Notes under the pieces: model-generated
Told to the model about the DNA's origin: nothing
The model's database searches: none
What the model saw: only the letters and a program-made list of their open reading frames with translations
In this document: in pieces, positions 39,391 through 48,004 of the stretch
Numbering within the stretch: the stretch's first letter is position 1
How the letters are laid out: every line of letters begins with the position of its first letter
Program-made: the position numbers and the translations under genes
NCBI RefSeq assembly: GCF_002915595.1
Contig: NZ_PQGG01000003.1
Location: forward strand, 1-64,000
Source: Zhongshania marina
GTDB taxonomy: Bacteria; Pseudomonadota; Gammaproteobacteria; Pseudomonadales; Spongiibacteraceae
Direction of reading: 5' to 3'
DNA length: 64,000 bases

Positions 39391-40173
39391 ATGAGAATCA
39401 TCAGCTTTTGCGCTGACAGCATAGTAGATGCCGCCAAAAAAGGCTTTTTTGACTGGGTCACTAAACAAGACGCGGACATAATCTGCATTCAAAACCTTGG
39501 TATCGCCGAATACAAACTTCGCGACGACGTGTACTTTCCCCGCGATTACAACCCTTACTTCTTCGATGCCGCCGACGGTAAACACAATGGCGTTGCGATT
39601 TATTGCCGCCAGCTTCCCAAAGCCATCATGACCGGCTTGGGCTTTTTAGACTTCGACATGGACGGCCTCTACATTCAGGCCGATTTTGACAATATCAGTA
39701 TTGGCAGTTTGCTCGCACCCACCGCAGATGAGGGTGACAACGCCGGCCTAATCCGCAAAAACCAATTTTTTGAGCAGTATTTAAACCACTTGACCAAAGT
39801 CCGCAACAAACGTCGCGACTTCATCATTTGTGGAAACTGGAATATTGCCCATCGCGCCATCGACATCCAAGACGTGCGCGGCAATCACGGCAAACCGGGT
39901 AGCTTGGCAGAAGAACAACAGTGGCTGGATCGCTTATTCCGTGAACAGCATTACGCAGACGCCTTCCGCTTAGTGAATAACGACGCTGACGAGTTCAGCT
40001 GGTGGCCAGATGGCGAGCGCGGCAGCAACGGCTGGCGGGTAGATATGCAAGTAACCTCGGAGCATATGACCCCTCGGGTAGAATACGGCGCAATTTACAA
40101 AGTTCAGGAATTTGGCAAACACGCGCCGCTGATCATGGACTACGACTTTGAACTACCAGAGAGCCCGTTTTAA
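39391..40173 (+). CDS. crc: Crc-like catabolite repression control protein (ExoIII fold)
   Basis: A 260-residue member of the exonuclease III/EEP fold. It matches Pseudomonas Crc in key places: the MRIIS start, GVAIYCRQLPKAIMTGLGF, YIQADFDNISIGSLLAP, FIICGNWNIAHRAID and DEFSWWPDGE. Nuclease residues are changed: N35 where ExoIII has the metal-binding Glu, N149 in GNWN in place of GDxN, and K243 before H244 in GKHAP in place of SDHAP. D218 and N151 remain. It is therefore probably not a nuclease, but an RNA-silencing partner of Hfq like Crc. The pyrE-crc-rph synteny is the same as in Pseudomonas. Confidence 0.85.
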   Translation: MRIISFCADSIVDAAKKGFFDWVTKQDADIICIQNLGIAEYKLRDDVYFPRDYNPYFFDAADGKHNGVAIYCRQLPKAIMTGLGFLDFDMDGLYIQADFDNISIGSLLAPTADEGDNAGLIRKNQFFEQYLNHLTKVRNKRRDFIICGNWNIAHRAIDIQDVRGNHGKPGSLAEEQQWLDRLFREQHYADAFRLVNNDADEFSWWPDGERGSNGWRVDMQVTSEHMTPRVEYGAIYKVQEFGKHAPLIMDYDFELPESPF

Positions 40174-40195
40174 GCCAGCTTGATGCTGAACGGGA

Positions 40196-40302
40196 GACGG
40201 GAGAGGCAAGGCCACGATCCTCGATGGCTCCCTAACTTACCTCTCCCGCGTTAGCGTTACACCTCTGGACTCCGGAATCTTTAGCGTCCCCTCTCTCCCG
40301 TC
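40196..40302. repeat. Inverted repeat region between convergent crc and rph
   Basis: GACGGGAGAGG (40196-40206) can pair with CCTCTCCCG (40240-40248) or with the CCTCTCTCCCGTC stretch ending at about 40302, next to the rph stop. These are alternative hairpins in the gap between convergent genes, plausibly acting as terminators, though no T-tract is present. Confidence 0.4.
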
Positions 40303-41026
40303 AAGCCTTCAGCGCCTCCTTCTGCGCGGCGACCAGCTCAGCAATTCCCTTTTCAGCCAAATCCATCATTGCATTCATTTCAGCACGGCTAAAGGTCGCC
40401 CCCTCAGCGGTGCCCTGAACCTCAATAACGCCCTGCTTGTCGTCCATCACCACATTCATATCGGTTTCAGCAGTCGAATCTTCGGCATAATCCAGATCTA
40501 ACACCGGCACGCCCTGATACACCCCAACCGAAATCGCCGCAACCTGTTGCAGCAAAGGATTGCCTTCAATTAAACCCTTGGCCTGCAAGCTCGCCACCGC
40601 ATCCGCCAATGCAACATAGGCTCCGGTGATAGACGCGGTACGGGTGCCACCATCAGCCTGAATCACGTCGCAATCCAAATAGATGGTGTTTTCACCCAGC
40701 ATGTTTAAATCGATTGCCGCCCGCAAAGAACGACCGATTAAGCGCTGAATTTCTTGGGTGCGACCACTCTGCTTGCCCCGCGCCGCTTCACGATCCATGC
40801 GGCTACCCGTCGAGCGTGGCAACATACCGTACTCCGCAGTCACCCAGCCCTGCCCCTTGCCACGCAAAAACCCAGGTACACTGTTTTGCACCGAGGCAGT
40901 ACAAATAACCTTGGTATTGCCCATCTCGATCAGAACCGAGCCCTCGGCATGACAAGTAAAATTTCGGGTAATGCGCAAAGCGCGCTTTTCATCGTATGCG
41001 CGTTCGCTCGGACGGACTACAGTCAT
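40301..41026 (-). CDS. rph: RNase PH
   Basis: A 241-residue phosphorolytic 3'-5' exoribonuclease that trims tRNA 3' ends. It begins [20 protein letters not shown] with AAGGAGAG before the ATG at 41026; a frame 30 codons longer is unsupported. Typical motifs: [50 protein letters not shown] and AETDMNVVM. Full length. Divergent from yicC, as is usual in gammaproteobacteria. Confidence 0.97.
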   Translation of the reverse strand: MTVVRPSERAYDEKRALRITRNFTCHAEGSVLIEMGNTKVICTASVQNSVPGFLRGKGQGWVTAEYGMLPRSTGSRMDREAARGKQSGRTQEIQRLIGRSLRAAIDLNMLGENTIYLDCDVIQADGGTRTASITGAYVALADAVASLQAKGLIEGNPLLQQVAAISVGVYQGVPVLDLDYAEDSTAETDMNVVMDDKQGVIEVQGTAEGATFSRAEMNAMMDLAEKGIAELVAAQKEALKA

Positions 41027-41183
41027 ATTGCTCTCCTTTGTGTAAGCCCATAGTATACCTCTCTCAAGCAAGTGCAGGCGACGAATAGCAAAGCGAGTAA
41101 TGCCCGCCGCACGCAATGCTTACCTTCAGCGAGGGTTTACGCTTACACTGACCATCTACACATTAGCACCACAGGGGAATCCT

Positions 41184-42050
41184 TTGACCACCAGCAGCAT
41201 GACCGCCTTTGCCCATCAACGTTTTGAATACCCTTGGGGCAGTGTCACGTGGGAACTACGTTCTGTTAACCACCGCTACCTAGAACTGTCATTTAAACTA
41301 CCGGAGAGCTGGCGCCAATTAGAACCCAGCCTGCGCGACGCCCTGCGCAGCAAACTCCAGCGCGGCAAAGTAGAATGCGCACTCCGCGTGCAGCAACAAA
41401 ATCAACAACAAGCACTGCAACTCAACGACGCACTTGCCAATCAAATACTAGACGCCGCTAACGGCCTAAAAGCGCACATCGCCCATACCGCCCCCGTCAA
41501 TATCCTAGAACTACTGCGCTGGCCCGGCGTACTCGAACCACAAACCCTAGACAACGACACCCTAAGCAAACAGCTTTTAGAAGGATTCAACACCGCGCTA
41601 GACGAACACATTGCCACCCGCCAGCGTGAAGGCGATGCACTCGCCCAACTCATTGAGCAACGCCTAGCGAGCATCAGCGACATCGTCACCGACATTCGCA
41701 GCAAAATGCCCAGCATCGTCACCGCACAGCGCGACAAACTTCAACAGCGCCTCGCCGAACTCCAAGTCGAACTCGACCCCAGCAGACTAGAAACAGAAAT
41801 TGCACTCATCGCCCAAAAGGCCGACGTAGACGAAGAACTCGACCGCCTAGACACCCACGTAAAAGAAGTGCGGCGCGTACTAAAAAAGGGCGGCGCCAGC
41901 GGCCGACGCCTCGACTTCTTCATGCAAGAACTCAACCGCGAAGCCAACACCCTGTCATCGAAGGCAGTCGTTGCAGAAAGCACGCAGGCAGCGGTGGAAC
42001 TGAAGGTGCTGATAGAACAGATGCGGGAGCAGATCCAGAATATTGAGTAG
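41184..42050 (+). CDS. yicC: YicC family endoribonuclease-like protein
   Basis: A protein of about 288 residues. It opens MTTSSMTAFAHQRFEYPWGS, has VTWELRSVNHRYLE, the helical middle, and the conserved end RRLDFFMQELNREANTLSSKA to ELKVLIEQMREQIQNIE. E. coli YicC has been reported to act on RNA. The TTG at 41184 has AGGGG six bases before it; the ATG at 41199 is an alternative, and a longer frame from 41100 is not supported. Its last codons form one arm of a direct repeat that flanks the next two genes, which marks its 3' end as an insertion site while leaving the protein intact. Confidence 0.95.
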   Translation: MTTSSMTAFAHQRFEYPWGSVTWELRSVNHRYLELSFKLPESWRQLEPSLRDALRSKLQRGKVECALRVQQQNQQQALQLNDALANQILDAANGLKAHIAHTAPVNILELLRWPGVLEPQTLDNDTLSKQLLEGFNTALDEHIATRQREGDALAQLIEQRLASISDIVTDIRSKMPSIVTAQRDKLQQRLAELQVELDPSRLETEIALIAQKADVDEELDRLDTHVKEVRRVLKKGGASGRRLDFFMQELNREANTLSSKAVVAESTQAAVELKVLIEQMREQIQNIE

Positions 42051-42071
42051 TTTTTTACAGCCAAGGATGGC
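42028..42071 (+). repeat. Direct repeat copy 1 at the 3' end of yicC (att-like)
   Basis: The last eight codons of yicC plus the bases after the stop. It is repeated at 44335-44377 with one substitution and one missing T in the T-run. The core CAGAATATTGAGTAG encodes the conserved YicC ending Q-N-I-E-stop. It is best explained as an attachment site duplicated by a site-specific insertion. Confidence 0.75.
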
Positions 42072-42107
42072 GTACTACAACAAATGAAGCATGAGGCAAA
42101 GCGTAAA

Positions 42108-42253
42108 AGTGAAACTATAGACTCTTTATTCATCAATAAATGAAAATATAGTTTCACTTAAGCTTGACTGATGATCAAACTTCCACTTTACTAAAAGCAA
42201 AAAGTGAAGCTATACTTTCACTATTTAGATATTTGAGAAATTATAGTTTCACT
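42108..42253. promoter_or_regulatory. Operator array of the hipBA module
   Basis: Repeated half-sites: AGTGAAACTATA (42108-42119) with its inverse TATAGTTTCACT (42147-42158); the near-palindrome AGTGAAGCTATACTTTCACT (42203-42222); and another TATAGTTTCACT (42242-42253) touching the hipB ATG. HipB-type proteins repress their own operon through several palindromes upstream of hipB, and this arrangement fits. The final site would block translation start or the promoter. Confidence 0.75.
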
Positions 42254-42568
42254 ATGAATGCCATCAAACCAACATCAAAGCGCACCGCTGTCGTTTTTCC
42301 AAAGCACAAAAAGGTGTTAAGCATCTTAGGTGAGAACTTAACTCTAGCAATGAAGCGACGCGGCATTACCCAAGAAATGATGCATAGTCGAACAGGGCTG
42401 TCTAAACCAACGCTACGAAAAATCCTAAAGGGTGATCCTTCCGTTTCACTTGGCCACTATGTCAACGTATTGGCCTCCCTAGGTCTCTTGGAAGACCTAA
42501 CCAAAGTCGCCTTTGATGACGAGCTAGGAAGAAAGCTGCAAGACATCCAATTGCTGAACAAAAAATAA
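42254..42568 (+). CDS. hipB: HipB-like XRE antitoxin and autorepressor
   Basis: A 104-residue DNA-binding protein. Its helix-turn-helix is at about 38-70: NLTLAMKRRGITQEMMHSRTGLS in two helices, then KPTLRKILKG. It should neutralise the HipA-like kinase encoded nine bases downstream and repress the pair by binding the AGTGAA/TTCACT palindromes. The ATG at 42254 is preferred over the TTG at 42164 because the latter would place two operators inside the coding region; no Shine-Dalgarno is seen before the ATG, which abuts an operator half-site. Confidence 0.85.
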   Translation: MNAIKPTSKRTAVVFPKHKKVLSILGENLTLAMKRRGITQEMMHSRTGLSKPTLRKILKGDPSVSLGHYVNVLASLGLLEDLTKVAFDDELGRKLQDIQLLNKK

Positions 42569-42577
42569 GAGCGTCGC

Positions 42578-43819
42578 ATGATGGAAATCTACGTTTATGC
42601 TGATTGGACTGAATCAAGTGACCCTATATTAGTTGGTACATTACGGTCGTCAGAAATTAGAGGCAAAGAACATTTCAGCTTTAGTTATGACAAAACATGG
42701 CTAACCTCCGATTATATTCGCCAGATTGACCCTTCTTTAAAGCTATTCGTTGGCGAACAACATGCGCAGGACGATAAGAATTTCAAAACTTTTCTCGACT
42801 CATGCCCTGATCGTTGGGGTCGACTGTTGATGCAACGCAGAGAAGTGGCGGTTGCTATACAAGAAAATCGGCGAGCAAAAAGCCTATACGAGACGGATTA
42901 CTTACTAGGCGTTCACGATTCATTTCGCATGGGGGCACTGCGCTTTCGTACATCGCCAACTGGTCCATTTTTAGACGATAACCATGAGCTCTCAGCGCCC
43001 GCAATAACCAGCTTACCTGAGCTACAACATGCCGCCAATAAAATCGAAGAAACTCCGGATTTGGATAATCCAGATTATCTGAAATGGCTCAATATGCTGA
43101 TCTCACCGGGCTCATCACTAGGTGGAGCCAGGCCAAAGGCGTCAATTAGAAATCACGATAACAGTTTGTGGTTAGCCAAGTTTCCTAGTCGTCACGATGA
43201 TTACAATATTGGCTTATGGGAGTTCATTGTTTATCAAATGGCCATAGAGTCTGGCATCGAAATGGCTGAATCAAAAGTTGATGCCATTAGCAGACACCAT
43301 ATTTTTTTAACAAAAAGGTTCGACCGTACCGAAACAGGAAAGCGGCTACACTTCAGCTCTGCAATGACTCAACTAGAGTACTTTGATGGTCAGGATGATG
43401 GAGCAAGTTACTTAGAGCTAGCTGAATTTCTGATCCAACACGGCTCGAATACTCAGGCAGATCTTGAACAACTTTGGACCAGAATACTGTTTAATATCAT
43501 GGTATCCAATTGTGATGATCATCTTAGAAATCACGGGTTCATTCTGGAGTCGACTGGTTGGCGACTATCTCCCGCCTACGATATCAACCCTATGTTATAC
43601 GCTACTGGTCTACACCTAAATATAGATGACGTAAGCAACGCGCTTTCGATTGACTTGGCATTGGACGTTGCAGAGTATTTTCACGTTACCGAAAGTAAAG
43701 CCAAGGCCATCCACCAAAGATTGTTAAAAGCCGTTTCACAATGGGAAAGCCTTGCCCAACAAGCGGGCATCCGCAAAGAAGAAAGAGAACTATTGAGGGA
43801 CTGCTTTATACTCAACTAG
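42578..43819 (+). CDS. hipA: HipA-like serine/threonine kinase toxin
   Basis: A 413-residue type II toxin of the HipA kinase family. The N-terminal subdomain includes the DSCPDRWGRLL motif (about 77-87). The nucleotide loop is SPGSSLGGARPKA (about 174-186), catalytic residues are in NIMVSNCDDHLRNHGF (about 306-321), and the metal-binding segment is SPAYDINP. All kinase motifs look intact. E. coli HipA phosphorylates glutamyl-tRNA synthetase; HipA relatives differ in target, so the substrate here is open. It forms an operon with hipB and lies between the two yicC-end repeats. Confidence 0.92.
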   Translation: MMEIYVYADWTESSDPILVGTLRSSEIRGKEHFSFSYDKTWLTSDYIRQIDPSLKLFVGEQHAQDDKNFKTFLDSCPDRWGRLLMQRREVAVAIQENRRAKSLYETDYLLGVHDSFRMGALRFRTSPTGPFLDDNHELSAPAITSLPELQHAANKIEETPDLDNPDYLKWLNMLISPGSSLGGARPKASIRNHDNSLWLAKFPSRHDDYNIGLWEFIVYQMAIESGIEMAESKVDAISRHHIFLTKRFDRTETGKRLHFSSAMTQLEYFDGQDDGASYLELAEFLIQHGSNTQADLEQLWTRILFNIMVSNCDDHLRNHGFILESTGWRLSPAYDINPMLYATGLHLNIDDVSNALSIDLALDVAEYFHVTESKAKAIHQRLLKAVSQWESLAQQAGIRKEERELLRDCFILN

Positions 43820-44284
43820 AACGCAATAACACTTTTATGCGCGTAAAAGCGTGAAATGCAAATTGAATACTCGTCCATGCGTTTTACTGAACGGGGAGAT
43901 GCAGTGGCCTGAGGCCTGCACAAAGTTACTTATAGGTCTCAGTCTGTAGGCCTTGATGCCTGCCATTCGACACTCTGGCTTATCATGCTTGGAAACCATA
44001 GTACCCATATTGAACTTATTTTTATGAAATAAGACACTATGATATCCATTTTAGGTTAGGCCAGTTTTCTGCCGACTCATAACTATCGCATAATACAAGC
44101 GAAAGAATGGCCATGCTATGTCGACAGAAATCGTGATCGATAAAGCCTTTCAAAACTACTACTTTTGAATCTTAAAAGCAGCGCAAAAAACGGCACTGTT
44201 TTTCCGTACTCATAACCAAGAAGCACCACTATGATTTGGTAAAACCCGTAGGCAGGTGGTGGGCGAACAGGCATTTTTGAACGG

Positions 44285-44322
44285 TTTCTTTTCGATAAGC
44301 TATTGAGTTTGTTAGGGCTTGG
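44285..44322 (+). repeat. Imperfect repeat, copy A (partner at 52808)
   Basis: A 38-base sequence with the core TATTGAGTTT matching 52808-52845 at 31 of 38 positions. Copy A lies 12 bases before the second yicC-end repeat. The two copies bracket the whole restriction-modification region in the same orientation, which suggests remnants of element ends. Confidence 0.5.
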
Positions 44323-44334
44323 TTACGTCAATGT

Positions 44335-44377
44335 AGCAGATTCAGAATATTGAGTAGTTTTTACAGCCAAGGATGGC
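44335..44377 (+). repeat. Direct repeat copy 2 of the yicC 3' end (att-like)
   Basis: Differs from 42028-42071 by one C-to-T change and one T fewer in the T-run. It lies outside any gene, just before the stop of the minus-strand RhuM gene. It marks the distal boundary of the hipBA insertion, or the junction between two tandem insertions. Confidence 0.75.
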
Positions 44378-44408
44378 TGGTATTTTTGCTGAAGTCGTTT
44401 TAAGACGT

Positions 44409-45443
44409 CTATTTATCCTTTTTTAGTATCGCCTTAAGTGCTGCTATGTTTGTCTTCTCGCCTTCGGCTTCTTTTAAGCGGCGACGCTGCTCTGCAAAAT
44501 TCTCAAATTCCAATTTTGCTTTTTCATCCGCTGCTTTTTTGGAGATTTTTCCAGCTCCACTCAGAACATCCCGATCGTTAAAATTCAAGAATTGATCCAG
44601 CTTATCAGCCCAGTCTTGTAAAAATACCTGCTTTCGACGCAGTGCTTGGTCTTCGGCAAAATCGAGCCACATATTCACAATGCGGTTTAGCTCTTTAATT
44701 TCATCTTCCCGCAGGTAATTTTTTGCGACGGTGACATCGGTCTTGCGTACCTCATCGCCTTTGTAGCTGGTAAGGCCAGCATCTGGTTTGCTGGCATCCA
44801 CACGACTAGCAATAAGCTCCGCAGCCGTCATATGCGTGCAGGCATAATGCAGCTTGTTCTGGATTGTTTGAAAGAAGCGGTTTGTATCTTGGTTAGATGG
44901 CTCGTAATCAGCGGCCATAGTAAATATCTCTTTAACCCGCAAATAAACACGCCGTTCACTGGCTCGAATATCGCGAATACGTTCCAGCATTTCATCAAAG
45001 TAATCTGGGACAGCAGAATGGCCGACCGGCGGGTTTTTCAGGCGTTCGTCATCCATGGCAAAACCTTTGATAAGATATTCTTTTAATATCCCAGTTGCCC
45101 ATTGCCTAAACTGTGTACCGCGCTGTGAACGAACCCTATAGCCCACCGCCAAAATGGCATCAAGATTGTAGTGATCAATCTCGCGAGAGACTTGCCGAGT
45201 ACCTTCTAATCGAACTATCCGGAATTTCCGGATGGTTGAATTTTGTACAAGCTCGCCTTCATTAAAGATGTTAATCAAGTGCTCATTAATTGTACGAACA
45301 TCTTTTCCATAAAGCTCTGCCATCACAGCTTGAGATAACCACAATGTATCGAACTCAAAGCGACACTCAACGCGAGCTTCACCATCAGCGCTAGTGAAAA
45401 GAAGAAACTCTCCCTGTGGAGCCTGCGGGGTATTATCTGTCAT
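44409..45443 (-). CDS. RhuM family protein
   Basis: A 344-residue protein of the RhuM family, named from Salmonella pathogenicity island 3, with unknown function. It shows LWLSQAVMAELYGKDVRTINEHL (a helix-turn-helix-like segment, about 31-53), REIDHYNLDAILAVGYRVRSQRGTQFRQWATGILKEYL (family hallmark, about 87-124) and a helical, lysine-rich C-terminus. The first half resembles phage-type KilA-N/antirepressor proteins. It lies 38 bases after the nuclease gene on the same strand, so it is probably the last gene of the restriction operon. Family members occur often in islands with restriction systems. Confidence 0.85.
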   Translation of the reverse strand: MTDNTPQAPQGEFLLFTSADGEARVECRFEFDTLWLSQAVMAELYGKDVRTINEHLINIFNEGELVQNSTIRKFRIVRLEGTRQVSREIDHYNLDAILAVGYRVRSQRGTQFRQWATGILKEYLIKGFAMDDERLKNPPVGHSAVPDYFDEMLERIRDIRASERRVYLRVKEIFTMAADYEPSNQDTNRFFQTIQNKLHYACTHMTAAELIASRVDASKPDAGLTSYKGDEVRKTDVTVAKNYLREDEIKELNRIVNMWLDFAEDQALRRKQVFLQDWADKLDQFLNFNDRDVLSGAGKISKKAADEKAKLEFENFAEQRRRLKEAEGEKTNIAALKAILKKDK

Positions 45444-45481
45444 TCAGTTAACCTTTTGCGTAATTGACAGGACTCGCTTAA

Positions 45482-47977
45482 TCACACCATTGCCGCTTCA
45501 TACACTTCTTCGACTTCGGCAAATTTAGCCACGCTCTCTAGGCGAGTTAAGGTGGTGAGTTTCATCGAGTGACTAAAGTTTCGCAATGGAACGTGGGTCA
45601 CTGGTACATGAAGAATCAATGGTCTACCTAATTGAAAAAGATAATAAAGTTCAGATGAATCAACAGCCTTGCCAGCCTTCTCTGCAGGAATGGAGCGACG
45701 CGGCAATATCGTTACCGTCTTCACCGGCCACACCTTTTCTATCGACTTAGTCCCTGTATTTTTATTTGATGGCGTTGCTAAAGCTAAATAGCTAATTTCC
45801 TCGGCAATATGGTGGGAAGCAATTTTATCTTCTAGCTGCTTAATCGCTGCTACTTTTATGTGGTACCAACGAGCAACGCCATTTTCGAAGTTTTCAAGAT
45901 AACTTTCATCACGCCCCTTTTGAGGACCTAACGCTGCGGTAAGAGTAAGATCTGAATACAAGACTTGCCGCATGCCGTAATACGGAATTCTCGCCGCTTC
46001 TTGCACGTAGAGCTTTTCGGCCATACCTGCCATAGGATATTGAGCCTCATTACCTTGTCCTGTTTGAGGATTAGGTGCAGTACCAATTTGTGCTTGTAAA
46101 AACGCCAACAACCACTGGTGACCAGAATTACCATTTTCAGCTTGACTGGGCAGCAATGGGAATGCGCCGATCCCTACTTCTTCTATCGCAGCCGTATAGG
46201 GATTGCGTTCTTGGGCTTGATCAAAAAAACCTGGGTATAAGGCAAAAGCACCAAATACTGGGCGGCTTTTCTTGGCGGGTTGAGCAGCCGCAGAACTTGA
46301 TGGCGATTCAGACAAGCGAATCAAGGCATCCCGATAACGGTGCATTTGATTAATAGCATCGTCTGGCACGTAATCGGTACTTTCAATATCTTCGTTACTA
46401 TCATCAAAGCGGTTCTTATCGGTTTTAATCCGGTACTTGGCATCAAACAACCAAATAAACTGCTTCTCTTCAGATGAACCTGAGTCTGAACTTTCCCATT
46501 TCGGGAGCGTCACTTCCAAAACAATATCCGGCTCTTGGTTAACCAAGTACGACCGTATTGATTGACCTTTTTTAGTAAACTTTGGCTCGTGTGCCAACCT
46601 AGCAGTAACACCGTCACTACGCTTAAAACGAAATGCACCGGCAAAACCATCTTTTAGTTGGTACTCGAAAAAGTCATTTTGTGCGAGCTTAGCCGCACCG
46701 TTTTCCACCAATTCAAAGCCAAGATCATGCTCCAATATTTGTTTCAGACACAAAAAGCACCACACTTCATAAATCTCGGCCACCGATTTCATGGAAATGC
46801 TAGCCTGGTTACCAAACACATCTAAATAAAACTTTAGCTCCTGCCAAACACGATATACCGCGCTGTAGCCGGTTTTTTGTTGTAGCACTAAGGATTCACG
46901 GCTTAAGCCTGTATAAGCGCTAACCTCCTTTAAAAAACTTTGGCTTAATACATTTTGTAACGGCTGTTGCCAGCTATGTAACTCGTTTAAAAATTCATCT
47001 GATAACCGTTGACGCTCTGGCGCTTGGTTACTTTGCCTAAGCTTTTGTTCAAACTCTGCCAATTGCCGTTTGCTTCTACTCACCGCCATTTTGATAAAGC
47101 GGTTTTCTGGGGTATCGACACTCAGTTGCTTTTTTTCAACTGCGTAGCGTTTATCGTGCTGGCCATTAGCAAAATCTTGTTTTACTTGCTCGGCTAACTT
47201 ATGTGGCAAGCGGCCTTTTAATTTTGCGGCTTTAATATTGGCCACCGTCGGCTGCAAACGGCTATGCGGTGCAGCACAAATCACTTTTAAGCCTTGCTCA
47301 AAACGCTCCCTTAACGCTGCAAAATTAGCCAACCACATTAGCGGGAAATGACCCCGCTGTTGGCTAGTGGCTGCATCTTGCTCGGTTTTTTCTACCAGAC
47401 TAAAGCGCCAAAGCGGGTAAACCTTGTCAATCGCTTGATACATAACGGGCAAGTCTTGGTGGAGTGCCATTTTGGTTGGCAACACTTCAAACGCAATATG
47501 CTGAGTCTGAGTTTTCCCATCAAGCTCAAACGTGAGTGACAAACGCAACCAACCCACGTCATTACCGGTATTAATGGTGCCGGTTAAACGTGCATTTAAT
47601 CCGTCTTCACCGGGGGTAAAAATAAACGAATCACAAAAGGTCTTAGAACGGTGATTTAGCCTCGCCTCTTGTACTCTTTGCAGAAAAATCCATTCAACTT
47701 GATAAAGCGTGTTTTCAAAAAAAACAGGGAAATCTAAATTAACCTGGTCACTCTGATTAATATCTTCTACTGCATGCAAAAATGAACACGAGCCATCAAC
47801 AAAACCTCTCGGTGGCTCACTAAGCTGCATTGCAGGCTCGACTTTTAAAAAAACATCAGAATCACCGCCATGACGAGTGCGCAGGGTTTTACTTAAAGTT
47901 CGGCTGCGATTTTCGATAGATGCAGCTTTAACGGTGAATACAAATTCGTCTGTTTTTAGCCTTAATAATTCTGGCAT
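45482..47977 (-). CDS. DUF2357 and PD-(D/E)XK nuclease, McrC-like restriction subunit
   Basis: An 831-residue protein. The N-terminal half (about 1-330) is beta-rich and matches DUF2357. The C-terminal part holds a PD-(D/E)XK nuclease core: EPDIVLEVTLPKW (Asp of the PD motif) followed by WLFDAKYRIK (D-x-K), near residues 490-525. Proteins of this type pair with McrB-like AAA+ ATPases as the DNA-cutting subunit. The ATPase gene ends 27 bases upstream on the same strand, and the C5 methyltransferase precedes that, so together they look like an LlaJI/BsuMI-type restriction complex. Confidence 0.82.
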   Translation of the reverse strand: MPELLRLKTDEFVFTVKAASIENRSRTLSKTLRTRHGGDSDVFLKVEPAMQLSEPPRGFVDGSCSFLHAVEDINQSDQVNLDFPVFFENTLYQVEWIFLQRVQEARLNHRSKTFCDSFIFTPGEDGLNARLTGTINTGNDVGWLRLSLTFELDGKTQTQHIAFEVLPTKMALHQDLPVMYQAIDKVYPLWRFSLVEKTEQDAATSQQRGHFPLMWLANFAALRERFEQGLKVICAAPHSRLQPTVANIKAAKLKGRLPHKLAEQVKQDFANGQHDKRYAVEKKQLSVDTPENRFIKMAVSRSKRQLAEFEQKLRQSNQAPERQRLSDEFLNELHSWQQPLQNVLSQSFLKEVSAYTGLSRESLVLQQKTGYSAVYRVWQELKFYLDVFGNQASISMKSVAEIYEVWCFLCLKQILEHDLGFELVENGAAKLAQNDFFEYQLKDGFAGAFRFKRSDGVTARLAHEPKFTKKGQSIRSYLVNQEPDIVLEVTLPKWESSDSGSSEEKQFIWLFDAKYRIKTDKNRFDDSNEDIESTDYVPDDAINQMHRYRDALIRLSESPSSSAAAQPAKKSRPVFGAFALYPGFFDQAQERNPYTAAIEEVGIGAFPLLPSQAENGNSGHQWLLAFLQAQIGTAPNPQTGQGNEAQYPMAGMAEKLYVQEAARIPYYGMRQVLYSDLTLTAALGPQKGRDESYLENFENGVARWYHIKVAAIKQLEDKIASHHIAEEISYLALATPSNKNTGTKSIEKVWPVKTVTILPRRSIPAEKAGKAVDSSELYYLFQLGRPLILHVPVTHVPLRNFSHSMKLTTLTRLESVAKFAEVEEVYEAAMV

Positions 47978-48004
47978 GTACCCACTCTCCCTGATGCCAA
48001 TCTA

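Larger units (their letters stand above)
43820..44408. other. Non-coding tail of the hipBA element
   Basis: About 590 bases after hipA. I find no convincing gene on either strand. Near the end it holds a 38-base stretch (44285-44322) that recurs imperfectly at 52808-52845, and then the second copy of the yicC-end repeat at 44335-44377. The rest could be decayed mobile DNA. Confidence 0.5.

Noticed and set aside
41100-41183. Extended N-terminus of YicC
   Set aside because: Family members start near SMTAF; the extra residues lie over the yicC-rph promoter region and have no ribosome binding site.
42164-42253. Longer HipB from the TTG at 42164
   Set aside because: It would put two operator palindromes inside the coding sequence and adds residues unlike the family.
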